Origin: Neoechinorhynchus agilis
Taxonomy: Eukaryota; Acanthocephala
Direction: 5' to 3'
Assembly: GCA_051530055.1 (NCBI GenBank)
Contig: CM121342.1
Span: 6,386,001-6,450,000, forward strand
Length of the DNA stretch: 64,000 bases
In this document: one piece after another, positions 44,360-55,897 of the stretch
How positions within the stretch are numbered: position 1 is the stretch's first letter
Layout: the number at the start of each line of letters is the position of its first letter
Program-made: the position numbers and the translations under genes
The notes under the pieces: model-generated
What the model saw: only the letters and a program-made list of their open reading frames with translations
Told to the model about the DNA's origin: nothing
Database searches by the model: none

Positions 44360-47300
44360 ATTTTCAAACCTTAAGAACCAATATCTAAGTTTGATAATTT
44401 TCCAAACTTTCGACGTATTCTGGACGATTAGAAGTTTATTTAGAAGTCTTCATCCTGTAAATAACGTTTTTTTTGCATTAAAGACATTTTTGAAATTCGT
44501 CTTTTTTAACAAATAATTTAGCTAATAATTTTCCAAACTTTCGGCGTATTCTGGACGATTAGAAGTTTATTTAGAAGTCTTCATCCCGTAAATAACGTTT
44601 TTTTGCATTAAAGACATTTTTGAAATTCGTCTTTTTTAACAAATAATTTAGCTAATAATTTTCCAAACTTTCGGCGTATTCTGGACGATTAGAAGTTTAT
44701 TTAGAAGTCTTCATCCCGTAAATAACGTTTTTGCATTAAAGACATTTTTGAACCTCGTCTTTTTTAACAAATAATTTAGCTAATAATTTTCCAAACTTTC
44801 GGCGTATTCTGGACGATTAGAAGTTTATTTAGAAGTCTTCATCCCGTAAATAACGTTTTTTTGCATTAAAGACATTTTTGAACCTCGTCTTTTTTAACAA
44901 ATAATTTAGCTAATAATTTTCCAAACTTTCGGCGTATTCTGGACGATTAGAAGTTTATTTAGAAGTCTTCATCCCGTAAATAACGTTTTTTGCATTGATT
45001 TTTGAACCTCGTCTTTTTTAACAAATAATTTAGCTAAAATTTTCCAAACTTTCGGCGTATTCTGGACGATTAGAAGTTTATTTAGAAGTCTTCATCCCGT
45101 AAATAACGTTTTTTGCATTAAAGACATTTTTGAACCTCGTCTTTTTTAACAAATAATTTAGCTAATAATTTTCCAAACTTTCGGCGTATTCTGGACGATT
45201 AGAAGTTTATTTAGAAGTCTTCATCCCGTAAATAACGTTTTTTTGCATTAAAGACATTTTTGAACCTCGTCTTTTTTAACAAATAATTTAGCTAATAATT
45301 TTCCAAACTTTCGGCGTATTCTGGACGATTAGAAGTTTATTTAGAAGTCTTCATCCCGTAAATAACGTTTTTTTGCATTAAAGACATTTTTGAACCTCGT
45401 CTTTTTTAACAAATAATTTAGCTAATAATTTTCCAAACTTTCGGCGTATTCTGGACGATTAGAAGTTTATTTAGAAGTCTTCATCCCGTAAATAACGTTT
45501 TTTTGCATTAAAGACATTTTTGAACCTCGTCTTTTTTAACAAATAATTTAGCTAATAATTTTCCAAACTTTCGGCGTATTCTGGACGATTAGAAGTTTAT
45601 TTAGAAGTCTTCATCCCGTAAATAACGTTTTTTTGCATTAAAGACATTTTTGAACCTCGTCTTTTTTAACAAATAATTTAGCTAATAATTTTCCAAACTT
45701 TCGGCGTATTCTGGACGATTAGAAGTTTATTTAGAAGTCTTCATCCCGTAAATAACGTTTTTTGCATTAAAGACATTTTTGAACCTCGTCTTTTTTAACA
45801 AATAATTTAGCTAATAATTTTCCAAACTTTCGACGTATTCTGGACGATTAGAAGTTTATTTAGAAGTCTTCATCCCGTAAATAACGTTTTTTTGCATTAA
45901 AGACATTTTTGAACCTCGTCTTTTTTAACAAATAATTTAGCTAATAATTTTCCAAACTTTCGGCGTATTCTGGACGATTAGAAGTTTATTTAGAAGTCTT
46001 CATCCCGTAAATAACGTTTTTTTTGCATTAAAGACATTTTTGAACCTCGTCTTTTTTAACAAATAATTTAGCTAATAATTTTCCAAACTTTCGGCGTATT
46101 CTGGACGATTAGAAGTTTATTTAGAAGTCTTCATCCCGTAAATAACGTTTTTTGCATTAAAGACATTTTTGAACCTCGTCTTTTTTAACAAATAATTTAG
46201 CTAATAATTTTCCAAACTTTCGGCGTATTCTGGACGATTAGAAGTTTATTTAGAAGTCTTCATCCCGTAAATAACGTTTTTTTGCATTAAAGACATTTTT
46301 GAACCTCGTCTTTTTTAACAAATAATTTAGCTAATAATTTTCCAAACTTTCGGTGTATTCTGGACGATTAGAAGTTTATTTAGAAGTCTTCATCCCGTAA
46401 ATAACGTTTTTTTGCATTAAAGACATTTTTGAACCTCGTCTTTTTTAACAAATAATTTAGCTAATAATTTTCCAAACTTTCGGTGTATTCTGGACGATTA
46501 GAAGTTTATTTAGAAGTCTTCATCCCGTAAATAACGTTTTTTTGCATTAAAGACATTTTTGAACCTCGTCTTTTTTAACAAATAATTTAGCTAATAATTT
46601 TCCAAACTTTCGACGTATTCTGGACGATTAGAAGTTTATTTAGAAGTCTTCATCCCGTAAATAACGTTTTTTGCATTAAAGACATTTTTGAACCTCGTCT
46701 TTTTTAACAAATAATTTAGCTAATAATTTTCCAAACTTTCGGCGTATTCTGGACGATTAGAAGTTTATTTAGAAGTCTTCATCCCGTAAATAACGTTTTT
46801 TTGCATTAAAGACATTTTTGAACCTCGTCTTTTTTAACAAATAATTTAGCTAATAATTTTCCAAACTCGGCGTATTCTGGACGATTAGAAGTTTATTTAG
46901 AAGTCTTCATCCCGTAAATAACGTTTTTTGCATTAAAGACATTTTTGAACCTCGTCTTTTTAACAAATAATTTAGCTAATAATTTTCCAAACTTTCGGCG
47001 TATTCTGGACGATTAGAAGTTTATTTAGAAGTCTTCATCCCGTAAATAACGTTTTTTGCATTAAAGACATTTTTGAACCTCGTCTTTTTTAACAAATAAT
47101 TTAGCTAATAATTTTCCAAACTTTCGGCGTATTCTGGACGATTAGAAGTTTATTTAGAAGTCTTCATCCCGTAAATAACGTTTTTTTGCATTAAAGACAT
47201 TTTTGAACCTCGTCTTTTTTAACAAATAATTTAGCTAATAATTTTCCAAACTTTCGGCGTATTCTGGACGATTAGAAGTTTATTTAGAAGTCTTCATCCC

Positions 47301-47850
47301 GTAAATAACGTTTTTTGCATTAAAGACATTTTTGAACCTCGTCTTTTTTAACAAATAATTTAGCTAATAATTTTCCAAACTTTCGGTGTATTCTGGACGA
47401 TTAGAAGTTTATTTAGAAGTCTTCATCCCGTAAATAACGTTTTTTGCATTAAAGACATTTTTGAACCTCGTCTTTTTTAACAAATAATTTAGCTAATAAT
47501 TTTCCAAACTTTCGGTGTATTCTGGACGATTAGAAGTTTATTTAGAAGTCTTCATCCCGTAAATAACGTTTTTTTGCATTAAAGACATTTTTGAAATTCG
47601 TTTTTTTAACAAATAATTTAGCTAATAATTTTCCAAACTTTCGGTGTATTCTGGACTTATTTTTAGAAGTCTTCATCCCGTAAATAACGTTTTTTTGCAT
47701 TAAAGACATTTTTGAACCTCCTCTCTTTTAACAAATAATTTAGCTAATAATTTTCGAAACTTTCGGTGTATTCTGGACGATTAGAAGTTTATTTAGAAGT
47801 CTTCATCCCGTAAATAACGTTTTTTTTGCATTAAAGACATTTTTTGAATT
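44360..47850. repeat. Large satellite, 125-131-bp units, ~27 copies
   Basis: The largest array in the window. Units share CCAAACTTTCGGCGTATTCT, GACGATTAGAAGTTTATTTA and TCATCCCGTAAATAACG. Lengths vary mostly in T-runs. Inner units are nearly identical; the first and last two or three are more diverged (for example AAATTCG against ACCTCG), typical of an array kept homogeneous by unequal exchange. Confidence 0.96.
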
Positions 47851-48943
47851 ATTGATTGAATTGATTTTGTTCTTTTAACGATACCTTCCCCCGATCTCTC
47901 CGTCGCCTTGAAACGTTTCACAGAGAAGAGCCTCTAAAGAAATATTTTTGAATTAATAAAAATCAACGTATAATTTTTTTTGAAGATTGGCCTTTTCCAC
48001 GGCATATTATTTTCTCTCTGGGCACAGAACGGTGGAACGGATCAAACCCCGAGAAGTATTCATTTAATATTTCGTGTACAAAATCCACCTCTTTTCAGGC
48101 ATTGTTTTGTGAGGAAAGCCTCACAGAATAATGTTGGATATCGTCCACGAAATAGTTTGATCCGTTCAACAAGAATATCCTTATTTTTCTCTCATCACCA
48201 AACAAAATACATAAATAATCTGGATTAGTCTCAATAGCGAATTGTTACACACTTGAGTTTTATTGAAATCAATCTTGCGAATTTTCAAGGCCTCAGCCTC
48301 CCGCTCAAGCATTGTTTACAACGTTGAAAATTCGCAATGAAGAGTTCAATAAAGTTTATTTTCACCAAAAATATAAACTTTGATTAACCCTAAAGGATTT
48401 TCTCTGTCGATGTTTATTGTAAAAATATTTTGGTGAAACCTCAAAAGGAAAAACTTACAAGCAATGACTGACTAGGAATATTTGAGTTCGTAGAGTTCAA
48501 TAATAAAGTTCGAGTGTGTAACAATTCTCCATTGAGAATACACATTAATTCGAAGGAACAATTGGATAGAATCTGGATTTTTTTGAAATATAGATATTTT
48601 ATTGAGATATTTTCGGAGCATTTCGACAACCAATCAATCTTTAAATTAAAGTGAAGAACTAAGAGTGAGTACACAAATGCGTTTTCAAATCACTTGTGTT
48701 GATTTGGTTGATAATGTTTTCCAAAAGCGCGTCTAAATTAAAGTGAAGAACAAAGAGTTGCCTCTCTCAATTTCTTCGAGAGATCCTGGAGCAGAGTGCC
48801 GAGCTGCCAAGCGCTCCATACATCTCTACTCCAAAGGGGAATCTGGATTATGTTTTATAGTATCAGTGTGAGTTTTTTAAGTTTGTTGCGGTAATCATCG
48901 GTTTTTTTGTTCATAATCTCCATGGTGTCTTAGATTTGTAGAC
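47851..48943. other. Intergenic with two large foldbacks
   Basis: No gene recognised. GAACGGATCAAAC near 48033 pairs with GTTTGATCCGTTC near 48155. TTGCGAATTTTCAA near 48274 pairs with TTGAAAATTCGCAA near 48323. A 50-bp stretch near 48787-48840 (GGAGCAGAGTGCCGAGCTGC) is shared with 38329-38385. The last 100 nt hold the SND1 5' flank. Confidence 0.6.
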
Positions 48944-51844
48944 ATGCAAACAGCGGTCGAGGACAATGCTAAGATCAATGAAGACGAATTCCCTCCAATC
49001 TCACCGGCATTTCCTTCTCCAACAATAGAAAAGAAACTCACGTACGCTGACGCTTTGCGTCAACCTGGATTGCCCATTCCTAAGACGATCTCACCGATTT
49101 CGTTGACGATGCCACAGTCCGAAAGTCGAAGCCCAGATTCAGGTCCGAAAACGGAACAAGGCATTGAATGCTACGTGGGTATTGTTACAATGATAATGAC
49201 CGATGGCAGCTTGATTTTATCTGATGAACCGGAATCCACGAAACGCGTTGGGATCAGTAGGATAAACGTTCCTAAACTCGGGCAACCTGCTAGAACTACT
49301 GCGAATGGAAGAGAAATTCCAGCAGTGCTACAGGATGAAAATGGGTACGCCTGTTGGGCGTATTTAAGAAATACTCTGGTTGGTCGACAAGTGTTCTTTA
49401 TTAGTGAATTTAATATTCCTCAGTCCGGAAAAGAAATCGGTATGTTGTTCCGAGACAACGCATTGACGCTCAATGTAGCCTATGAACTTATCTATTACGG
49501 ATTAGCGACTATTAGGGATGATCGACAACAACAACAACCTGATTGGATTGCCCGGCAACTGTTAAAAGCTCAAGAACACCACTCAGAAAACGTAGTACAC
49601 AGTAAACAAATTACTTTTAAAAACGCCGATCCAAGTGATATTGTTGAGAAATACAAAGGGAAATACGTGAATGCAATGGTCGATTATGTCCGAGATGCTA
49701 CCAATTACCGATTAATATTAATACCTTCCTTCGAAATTATCCATATAACTCTCAGTGGAGTCACTGTCTTTCCAACGGTTGCAGCACTCGCTAAAGAGTT
49801 TGTGGAAATTAGACTCGTGCAACGAAACGTTACATTTCACGTTCACTCCACAATTAAAGGCTCATCTTTCCAAACAGTCTTTGGAAGCATTTTCCTGGAC
49901 AACAGAACAACTGATCCAGAAGGTTTAGAAAGCGATGGACCATCATCTCAGTGTGACATGGCTCTTTATCTTCTCTTGAATGGGTTTGCAGAAATTTGTC
50001 AGTGGAATGCAAAGGATGTGAAGAATCTGCATTTATACGAAAGTGGATTAGCGAGCGCAAAACGGCAAAAATTTGGCGCATACTCGTCAGATAACCCAGA
50101 CGATCAATTCTTTGAGACGGCTGAGTTTAATGCGACGGTCGAGTTTGTTAGCGGAAGCGAATGTATCCACGTTCGCGACGAGTATGGTGCCCTAAGAGCA
50201 GTATATTTATCAAGTATTCGTCTTCCAAAGGCCGATAGATATTCCCAATCGTCTGGATTTCTTCCTTTGAACGTGCCTCTATATTTGGAAGCAAGGGAGA
50301 CTCTCAGGAAGCTTGTTGGTCAGCAGGTTAGGGTTAAAGTAGATTTTGAAAGCGAAGTATACGCTGGTCCGAACAAAGGTCAACAGCGATCATACTGCTC
50401 GCTTTATTACGACGGACGAAATGTTGCGATTGATTTAGTACGAAATGGTTATGCTAATGTTGTTCGTTATAGACAAGACGATTTTAAGCGGTCCCAAGTT
50501 TACAATGAACTTCTCGAGGCGGAGTCTGCGGCTGAAGCTTCTAAACTGGGCATTCATGGTAAGCAAATTGTGAGTCGAAAAATACAGGAATTACGAGGGG
50601 AAGCGGCTCAATCGTTTATTCATCCACTAAGACAAGCTAGACGGGTTGATTGTGTTGTTGAATGGGTCATAAATGGATCGCGTTTAAAGCTTTATGTGCC
50701 GTCGAAACAAATTGTGTTTACGTTGGCACTTCAAGGAATTAGTTGCCCAAAAGGATCCACAGCAAATCAATCAGCTGAACCTTTTGGTGATGAAGCTACG
50801 GAATTTGTTAAGCGTTTGTGTCTTCAGCGCGATGTGAAGGTTTCGGTTAGTCACTGTGACAAGTCCGGTTGTTTTATTGGGAAGCTATTCGTAGATACTA
50901 ATGGCCCGATCGATGAACTTATTGGCGGACAAAATCTTAGTTTGATATTGCTGTCAAAAGGACTGGCGAAGATTCACGAGCCTTCAGCGAGACGAATGGA
51001 CGATTGCCAAGACATGATTGAAGCTTCTGAGAAAGCAATTCAGGAAAAATCAGGTTTATGGTCGGTGGAAATTGTTGCGGAAACTGAAGAACAAGACGAA
51101 ACTGAAGTAAAGGACATAATTGATGAGGGATACGATGCATTTATCTCACACGCAACAATACTCGATAGAGATATAGTGGTATATGTGAGAAAATCGAAAG
51201 ATGTAGAGAAGTTTGAGCCAATTTTGAGCCAACTCAATAGTTTATCGCATGAAGTTAGTCCGGACCTAGAGTTTAGACCTAGTAGAGGACAAATTGTCGC
51301 TTATCGAAAAGACAAAGGCTGTTATCGAGCCACAGTTCGTAGTCTCTCAAGTGGCGTTGAAAAGGTCGAGCTTTTGCTTTTGGATTCTGGTGAGACCGTG
51401 AAAGACGTTGACGTGAAATTACTTCGACAAATACCGCCTGAAATCGCATCATTGATTTCTCCAATTCGCCCATTGGCTGTTGCAGTCAAATTGGCGTTTT
51501 TGGAACCAAATCTATGCGATGAAGAATGCGTTTTTGAATTGGTGGAGCATTTGTCCTGTCAAGTGGATGAAGTTCGGATTAAGACAATATACCGCACACA
51601 GTCCATTGATTATGTATCCATTCATTCCGGAAATGTTGATTTGTTGGAAGATACCATAAAGCTTGGTCTATTGGTTGTCAAACAACAGCACGCAATTCCT
51701 AATCGACAACGAGGATCTCCATTAATAGAGAAATATGCCGAAGCTGAGGAGTTCGCGAAGAGCAACAGACAGGGAGTTTGGCGGTACGGAGATCTTATAT
51801 ACGACGACGTTGATATAACTTACAATGAACGAAGGCGAAATTGA
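48944..51844 (+). CDS. SND1: Tudor staphylococcal nuclease (SND1), single exon
   Basis: RNA-binding and RNA-cleaving scaffold of RISC, stress granules and RNA decay. 966 residues with no intron. Residues 1-72 are a Pro/Ser-rich extension not found in human SND1 (which begins at the first nuclease repeat), with LTYADALRQ. Nuclease-like repeats: about 74-205 (CWAYLRNTLVGRQV, GLATIRDD), 236-378, 393-540 (ARETLRKLVGQQVRVKV, NGYANVVRYRQDD, SKLGIHG) and 563-708 (GDEATEFVKRLCLQRDV, LSKGLAKIHEPSARR). A Tudor domain follows at about 725-840 (RGQIVAYRKDKGCYRATV) and a partial fifth repeat at about 840-948, ending KSNRQGVWRYGD. The usual Tudor YIDYG strand reads LLLDSGE, so methyl-arginine caging is doubtful. 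TTTGTAG lies 2 nt before the ATG. The intronless structure contrasts with the other housekeeping genes here and may mean a retrogene. Confidence 0.93.
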   Translation: MQTAVEDNAKINEDEFPPISPAFPSPTIEKKLTYADALRQPGLPIPKTISPISLTMPQSESRSPDSGPKTEQGIECYVGIVTMIMTDGSLILSDEPESTKRVGISRINVPKLGQPARTTANGREIPAVLQDENGYACWAYLRNTLVGRQVFFISEFNIPQSGKEIGMLFRDNALTLNVAYELIYYGLATIRDDRQQQQPDWIARQLLKAQEHHSENVVHSKQITFKNADPSDIVEKYKGKYVNAMVDYVRDATNYRLILIPSFEIIHITLSGVTVFPTVAALAKEFVEIRLVQRNVTFHVHSTIKGSSFQTVFGSIFLDNRTTDPEGLESDGPSSQCDMALYLLLNGFAEICQWNAKDVKNLHLYESGLASAKRQKFGAYSSDNPDDQFFETAEFNATVEFVSGSECIHVRDEYGALRAVYLSSIRLPKADRYSQSSGFLPLNVPLYLEARETLRKLVGQQVRVKVDFESEVYAGPNKGQQRSYCSLYYDGRNVAIDLVRNGYANVVRYRQDDFKRSQVYNELLEAESAAEASKLGIHGKQIVSRKIQELRGEAAQSFIHPLRQARRVDCVVEWVINGSRLKLYVPSKQIVFTLALQGISCPKGSTANQSAEPFGDEATEFVKRLCLQRDVKVSVSHCDKSGCFIGKLFVDTNGPIDELIGGQNLSLILLSKGLAKIHEPSARRMDDCQDMIEASEKAIQEKSGLWSVEIVAETEEQDETEVKDIIDEGYDAFISHATILDRDIVVYVRKSKDVEKFEPILSQLNSLSHEVSPDLEFRPSRGQIVAYRKDKGCYRATVRSLSSGVEKVELLLLDSGETVKDVDVKLLRQIPPEIASLISPIRPLAVAVKLAFLEPNLCDEECVFELVEHLSCQVDEVRIKTIYRTQSIDYVSIHSGNVDLLEDTIKLGLLVVKQQHAIPNRQRGSPLIEKYAEAEEFAKSNRQGVWRYGDLIYDDVDITYNERRRN

Positions 51845-52090
51845 CATTAGAATTTTTCAATGCTACACACAATTAAATTTTTTGAATAGAAATTCGCGAA
51901 CTAGGCGCATTTTAAGTTACCGATTTTTAGATTCCGGTATGTGTTTACTGTATTTTACACGCAAAGATTTAGATGTTTGGCGATTTCACCATTGGTATGT
52001 AAATTTTCAATAGATGAGCCAAACACTTTGCACGATGTAATAATGTAGAAAGTGCTTATCATCATTTATTGAATAGAAATTGTCTCCGTT

Positions 52091-52573
52091 TTAGATAAAA
52101 GGCAACGTTCCGGTAGTTGGATATCCGCCTATGATCGGCGCTCCCGGAAGTCCACTAAATCCACCAATTGGACTTGGAAACATTTGTCCACCATATTGCG
52201 ACATCCCTCCTCCTCCAATAAATCCAGGTTGGACGCATACTGTTGAGCTAAGGTATTGTGGAGGATCCGGCGCTCCCATAACATAGTTTTGCCGAACCAC
52301 TGGCGGAGGACACGTTGGTTGTTCTACGACTTCATGGATTATTTGTCGTCGCGGCTTCACAACAACGGTTTGATTTATAACATTTGGTGGCGGAGTGGGT
52401 AATCTTTTGCGACAAACGATATGTTCTGGAGGTGGTTCAGGCATCACAAATGTTTGTTGATACACATTTCCTCCACATTGTGCAGGATTGGCACAGGCTA
52501 ATCCTGGCCCTATTTGACCATATCCACCAAGCATCGGATTAAACGGCAGTCCACTTCCTGACACTGGGAGCAT
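52091..52573 (-). CDS. Pro/Gly-rich protein B of an inverted gene pair
   Basis: 160 residues, single exon, the same length as its twin at 39840-40322. Core identity is nearly complete (EPPPEHIVCRKRLPTPPP; KPRRQIIHEVVEQP; MGAPDPPQYLSS). The N-terminus (LPFNPMLGGYGQIGPG) and C-terminus (GGFSGLPGAPIIGGY) are Gly/Pro-rich but diverged. It is convergent with SND1, about 250 nt from its stop. Strong conservation of the middle against drifting ends argues that the core is under selection or conversion. Function unknown. Confidence 0.72.
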   Translation of the reverse strand: MLPVSGSGLPFNPMLGGYGQIGPGLACANPAQCGGNVYQQTFVMPEPPPEHIVCRKRLPTPPPNVINQTVVVKPRRQIIHEVVEQPTCPPPVVRQNYVMGAPDPPQYLSSTVCVQPGFIGGGGMSQYGGQMFPSPIGGFSGLPGAPIIGGYPTTGTLPFI

Positions 52574-53289
52574 TTGACGATTTTATGAATCTAAAAGATT
52601 TCAAAATTCTTGAATATAAGGTGACAAAAGGGTTTGTTATTCATCTGAGACTGGAGGAAAGTAATGAAATATGCGGAGGTTTTGTGAAACATGTCTAAAA
52701 GTTAGTTGCTGTGAGTCAAGATACTCAAACGATATGCGTATTTACGATCGAACCTGTCGTTTACGGATGAAATAGGCTACCCTCAGTTGCCATTTTGCAT
52801 CTCTGGTGTAAAACATAATGAGTTGGAAAAAATGTGGTGAGTTGGAATGTTAGCACACTTTTTCACGCTCTGAACAATACGATCGTAAATAGTAAGGTGA
52901 AATTCTTAGCCACCCAAAACTACTCGACGAACGAGCAGATAACGGGATGCGAATTAGTCGGCAAGATCTGTTCCCAATGCGTCCTTATATACTACTTTAT
53001 GTTTACTGGTTTATTTGTTTTCTTATTGTATATAAATTCAAAATTTATCACTACATCTTTTCAATCTGTATTGATTTTGAAATAGAACTCTGTTCTTGCC
53101 ATCGTAAAAGACATACTATTACGGGGGTCTAAGTAAAATATTTCGCTAGTGATAGTTATAAATATGAAATCTCAAAAATTAAGTCACTTTTTTAATCAAT
53201 TGATGTTTATTTGATACATTACACGTTAGATCATTCACATCACCGCCTTTCTGGATCTCTATAAAAGGTCGAAAGGGCGGATGCAGCGT
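52574..53289. other. Intergenic, nothing recognised
   Basis: Upstream flank of the Pro-rich gene B. Open frames of 60-80 codons on plus show no domains. Confidence 0.4.
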
Positions 53290-54237
53290 TTCCTGTCTGA
53301 TCTCGGATCGCCAGTGATTCGTCTCAATCTCTTAGATAAAATTGTTTGATCCGGTAATGTGCTATGTTTGCTGGGACGAATGCTCCTGATCTCGGATCGC
53401 CAGTGATTCGTCTCAATCTCTTAGATAAAATTGTTTGATCCGGTAATGTGCTATGTTTGCTGGGACGAATGCTCCTGATCTCGGATCGCCAGTGATTCGT
53501 CTCAATCTCTTAGATAAAATTGTTTGATCCGGTAATGTGCTATGTTTGCTGGGACGAATGCTCTGATCTCGGTGATTGTCTCAATCTCTTAGATAAAATT
53601 GTTTGATCCGGTAATGTGCTATGTTTGCTGGGACGAATGCTCCTGATCTCGGATCGCCAGTGATTCGTCTCAATCTCTTAGATAAAATTGTTTGATCCGG
53701 TAATGTGCTATGTTTGCTGGGACGAATGCTCCTGATCTCGGATCGCCAGTGATTCGTCTCAATCTCTTAGATAAAATTGTTTGATCCGGTAATGTGCTAT
53801 GTTTGCTGGGACGAATGCTCCTGATCTCGGATCGCCAGTGATTCGTCTCAATCTCTTAGATAAAATTGTTTGATCCGGTAATGTGCTATGTTTGCTGGGA
53901 CGAATGCTCCTGATCTCGGATCGCGATTCGTCTCAATCTCTTAGATAAAATTGTTTGATCCGGTAATGTGCTATGTTTGCTGACGAATGCTCCTGATCTC
54001 GGATCGCCAGTGATTCGTCTCAATCTCTTAGATAAAATTGTTTGATCCGGTAATGTGCTATGTTTGCTGGGACGAATGCTCCGATCTCGGATCGCCAGTG
54101 ATTCGTCTCAATCTCTTAGATAAAATTGTTTGATCCGGTAATGTGCTATGTTTGCTGGGACGAATGCTCCTGATCTCGGATCGCCAGTGATTCGTCTCAA
54201 TCTCTTAGATAAAATTGTTTGATCCGGTAATGTGCCG
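53290..54237. repeat. Tandem array, 89-bp units, ~10-11 copies
   Basis: Units share CTCGGATCGCCAGTGATTCG, CAATCTCTTAGATAAAATTG and TGCTATGTTTGCTGGGACG, with an exact 89-bp period (for example 53301 and 53390). There are a few small internal deletions. Very homogeneous, so young. Confidence 0.95.
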
Positions 54238-54549
54238 CGGTAAAAAAAGACTTAAATGTCTCGACGTCAAATGAAACGAAATAATGATTTCGACCCAAGT
54301 CCCGATATTTGGTCTTTTTGTGGTCCTCGTCTGCGGTTGCTGCTCCCCCTCTGGTTTAATAGTGGCGAATTTTCTGTTGCTGGTTGTGAGGGTGACGTCC
54401 CAGAGAAGCGACCAAGTCGACCATACTTTCTATATTTAAAATTTGATTTCACATTTACAGTGGCCGGGGAATTGAGACATAAATCAGAAGCAACCTGGAG
54501 TGTGGGATGATCGACAGTTTCGATGACATGCAGCTGGTGATCCGGTCTC
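54238..54549. other. Unassigned, GC-richer stretch
   Basis: Open frames overlap on both strands here. None resembles a known protein; it could be the end of the LINE piece that follows. Confidence 0.3.
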
Positions 54550-54735
54550 TGACCAGATAAGTCTACCTTCATAGATCAACCGGTTTTAGCTCCATAAGCC
54601 ACTGATATGTATCGATAGGCCTGCGGTGCATCGTTTGCAAGAGGACTGCGGTATCGACTGTACTAAAAGCATTTCGAACGTCCGTTGGATCGACACTGAT
54701 TTTGATGAAAGCACATGTACCGTGAACAATCATCT
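54550..54735 (-). mobile_element. LINE reverse-transcriptase fragment
   Basis: On the minus strand an open piece reads HGTCAFIKISVDPTDVRNAFSTVDTAVLL. This matches the K-x-D-x-x-N-A-F-N-x-x-D catalytic A block of LINE reverse transcriptases. A stop follows about 25 residues later. Its type differs from the LINE at 56.6-58.9 kb (LDLSKTFDSVDH). A short, dead fragment. Confidence 0.55.
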
Positions 54736-55514
54736 CAGCTCCTGATTTGGGAGTAGCAGCTGACCTCTTGGCTGGTGACGGCGGAGAGTGTAACCCTATC
54801 AGCGTCTTGATGCGGGAGCAAAGGTCCGCTGATGACTCAGAGTCAAACCTGCCGGGCGTAGACTGCCCTGGCCGTGATCGGATTGGTAAAGTCCTCGACA
54901 GGTACTGGTGGTAGAGTTGGCGAGGGTCACTTCTCTGTTACGTCCGCATACAGAAAGTGTTCAAAAATACGTCATCTCAATCTCATAAACGACATTGCGA
55001 CTCACGCAAATTGGTCTTTCCGGCTTTGAACATTACCGCCCGCATTCTTGCACATGAGGCACAATAAATCAGCTTTAAAAATTGATCAAGAAAAAGTTAT
55101 TTAATTTTAAGGTTGTTAGTCCTAAAATTGAAACACGCGAGTGAGGATGTAATGTTGGAACGCCGCTCCTGTAAACCAATGTGTTTTTTGTAGCCTCCTG
55201 TTGTCACTCGTGAATTTTTTGCTAACGAATGTGTTCAACGCGAACAGGAACGGATCCGCGTCGTGTACATTATATCAATAACACGCTGTTCTCGTGGATT
55301 TTAGAGTGGATGGCGGGTCCGTTCTGGTGGAAATTGGTGGTTATTGTTTACCGGAGCGCTTTTAAGGTTGGTCTTTCCTCAGGTTGATTTCGGGCCATGG
55401 TATCCGAGAGAAGATTTGGCAGCATGGAAAAGGAGCGTAGGTTGAGGGAGGTCGATGGAGGGCTGTGCTCGTGTGAAAAGGGGCAATAAAAATGTGTACA
55501 TTTGCAAAGAAATC
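54736..55514. other. Unassigned, partly GC-rich DNA
   Basis: The stretch at about 54740-54960 is clearly GC-richer than the window and looks like transposon untranslated sequence, but I cannot assign it. No gene recognised. Confidence 0.35.
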
Positions 55515-55800
55515 AATTTTAGTCAATCCCTTTCTTGTTCGGATTATTTTATTTAGGCATAAAGCAAAACCAATTACATCAGAGAAGTGATATAACCACA
55601 TAGCCTCTAATGCGCGGTTAAGAGTTTGTACATTCCTCTGGACCCTCAGATACCTCCCGAGGAGGCGGGACTCATCAGTGAGTTTCCTCCCTTCAGCGGT
55701 ATTTCGTCCCCTTTGGCTGTGCGTCATTGGTGGTAACGGATTCGAACCACTTGACCCCTAATCGGGATCATGGGCATTAGTCCACTTGACCACCTCGACA
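55515..55800 (-). mobile_element. tRNA-derived SINE with hammerhead-like core, fullest copy
   Basis: Read on minus: a tRNA-like head (55796-55731) with a box-A-like TGGTCAAGTGG, a perfect box B GGTTCGAATCC, an acceptor-like pair GGTGGT / ACCACC, and an anticodon-like stem GATCC / GGGTC around loop CGATTAG (ATT; position 33 is G, so not a working tRNA). Then come GGGGACGAAATACC (55711-55698), CTCACTGATGAGTCCC (55682-55667) and GGTATCTGAG (55654-55645), the three strands of a hammerhead ribozyme core. A body of about 130 bp follows, ending near AAGAAAGGGATTGAC. The head makes it a pol III retroposon. Partial copies follow at 55898-56518. Confidence 0.7.
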
Positions 55801-55897
55801 CAACTACGAAATGTCAAACTCAGCCAGTTCATCGGCTCAGGGATAGCGCCGTGTTCTATATTTTTAAGTTTTACTGGCAAGCCGGTATGTTATGATC

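Noticed and set aside
55731-55797. Functional tRNA gene (ATT anticodon)
   Set aside because: Box B is perfect, but position 33 is not T, the D arm is too short and the T stem relies on G-T pairs. It fits a SINE head better.
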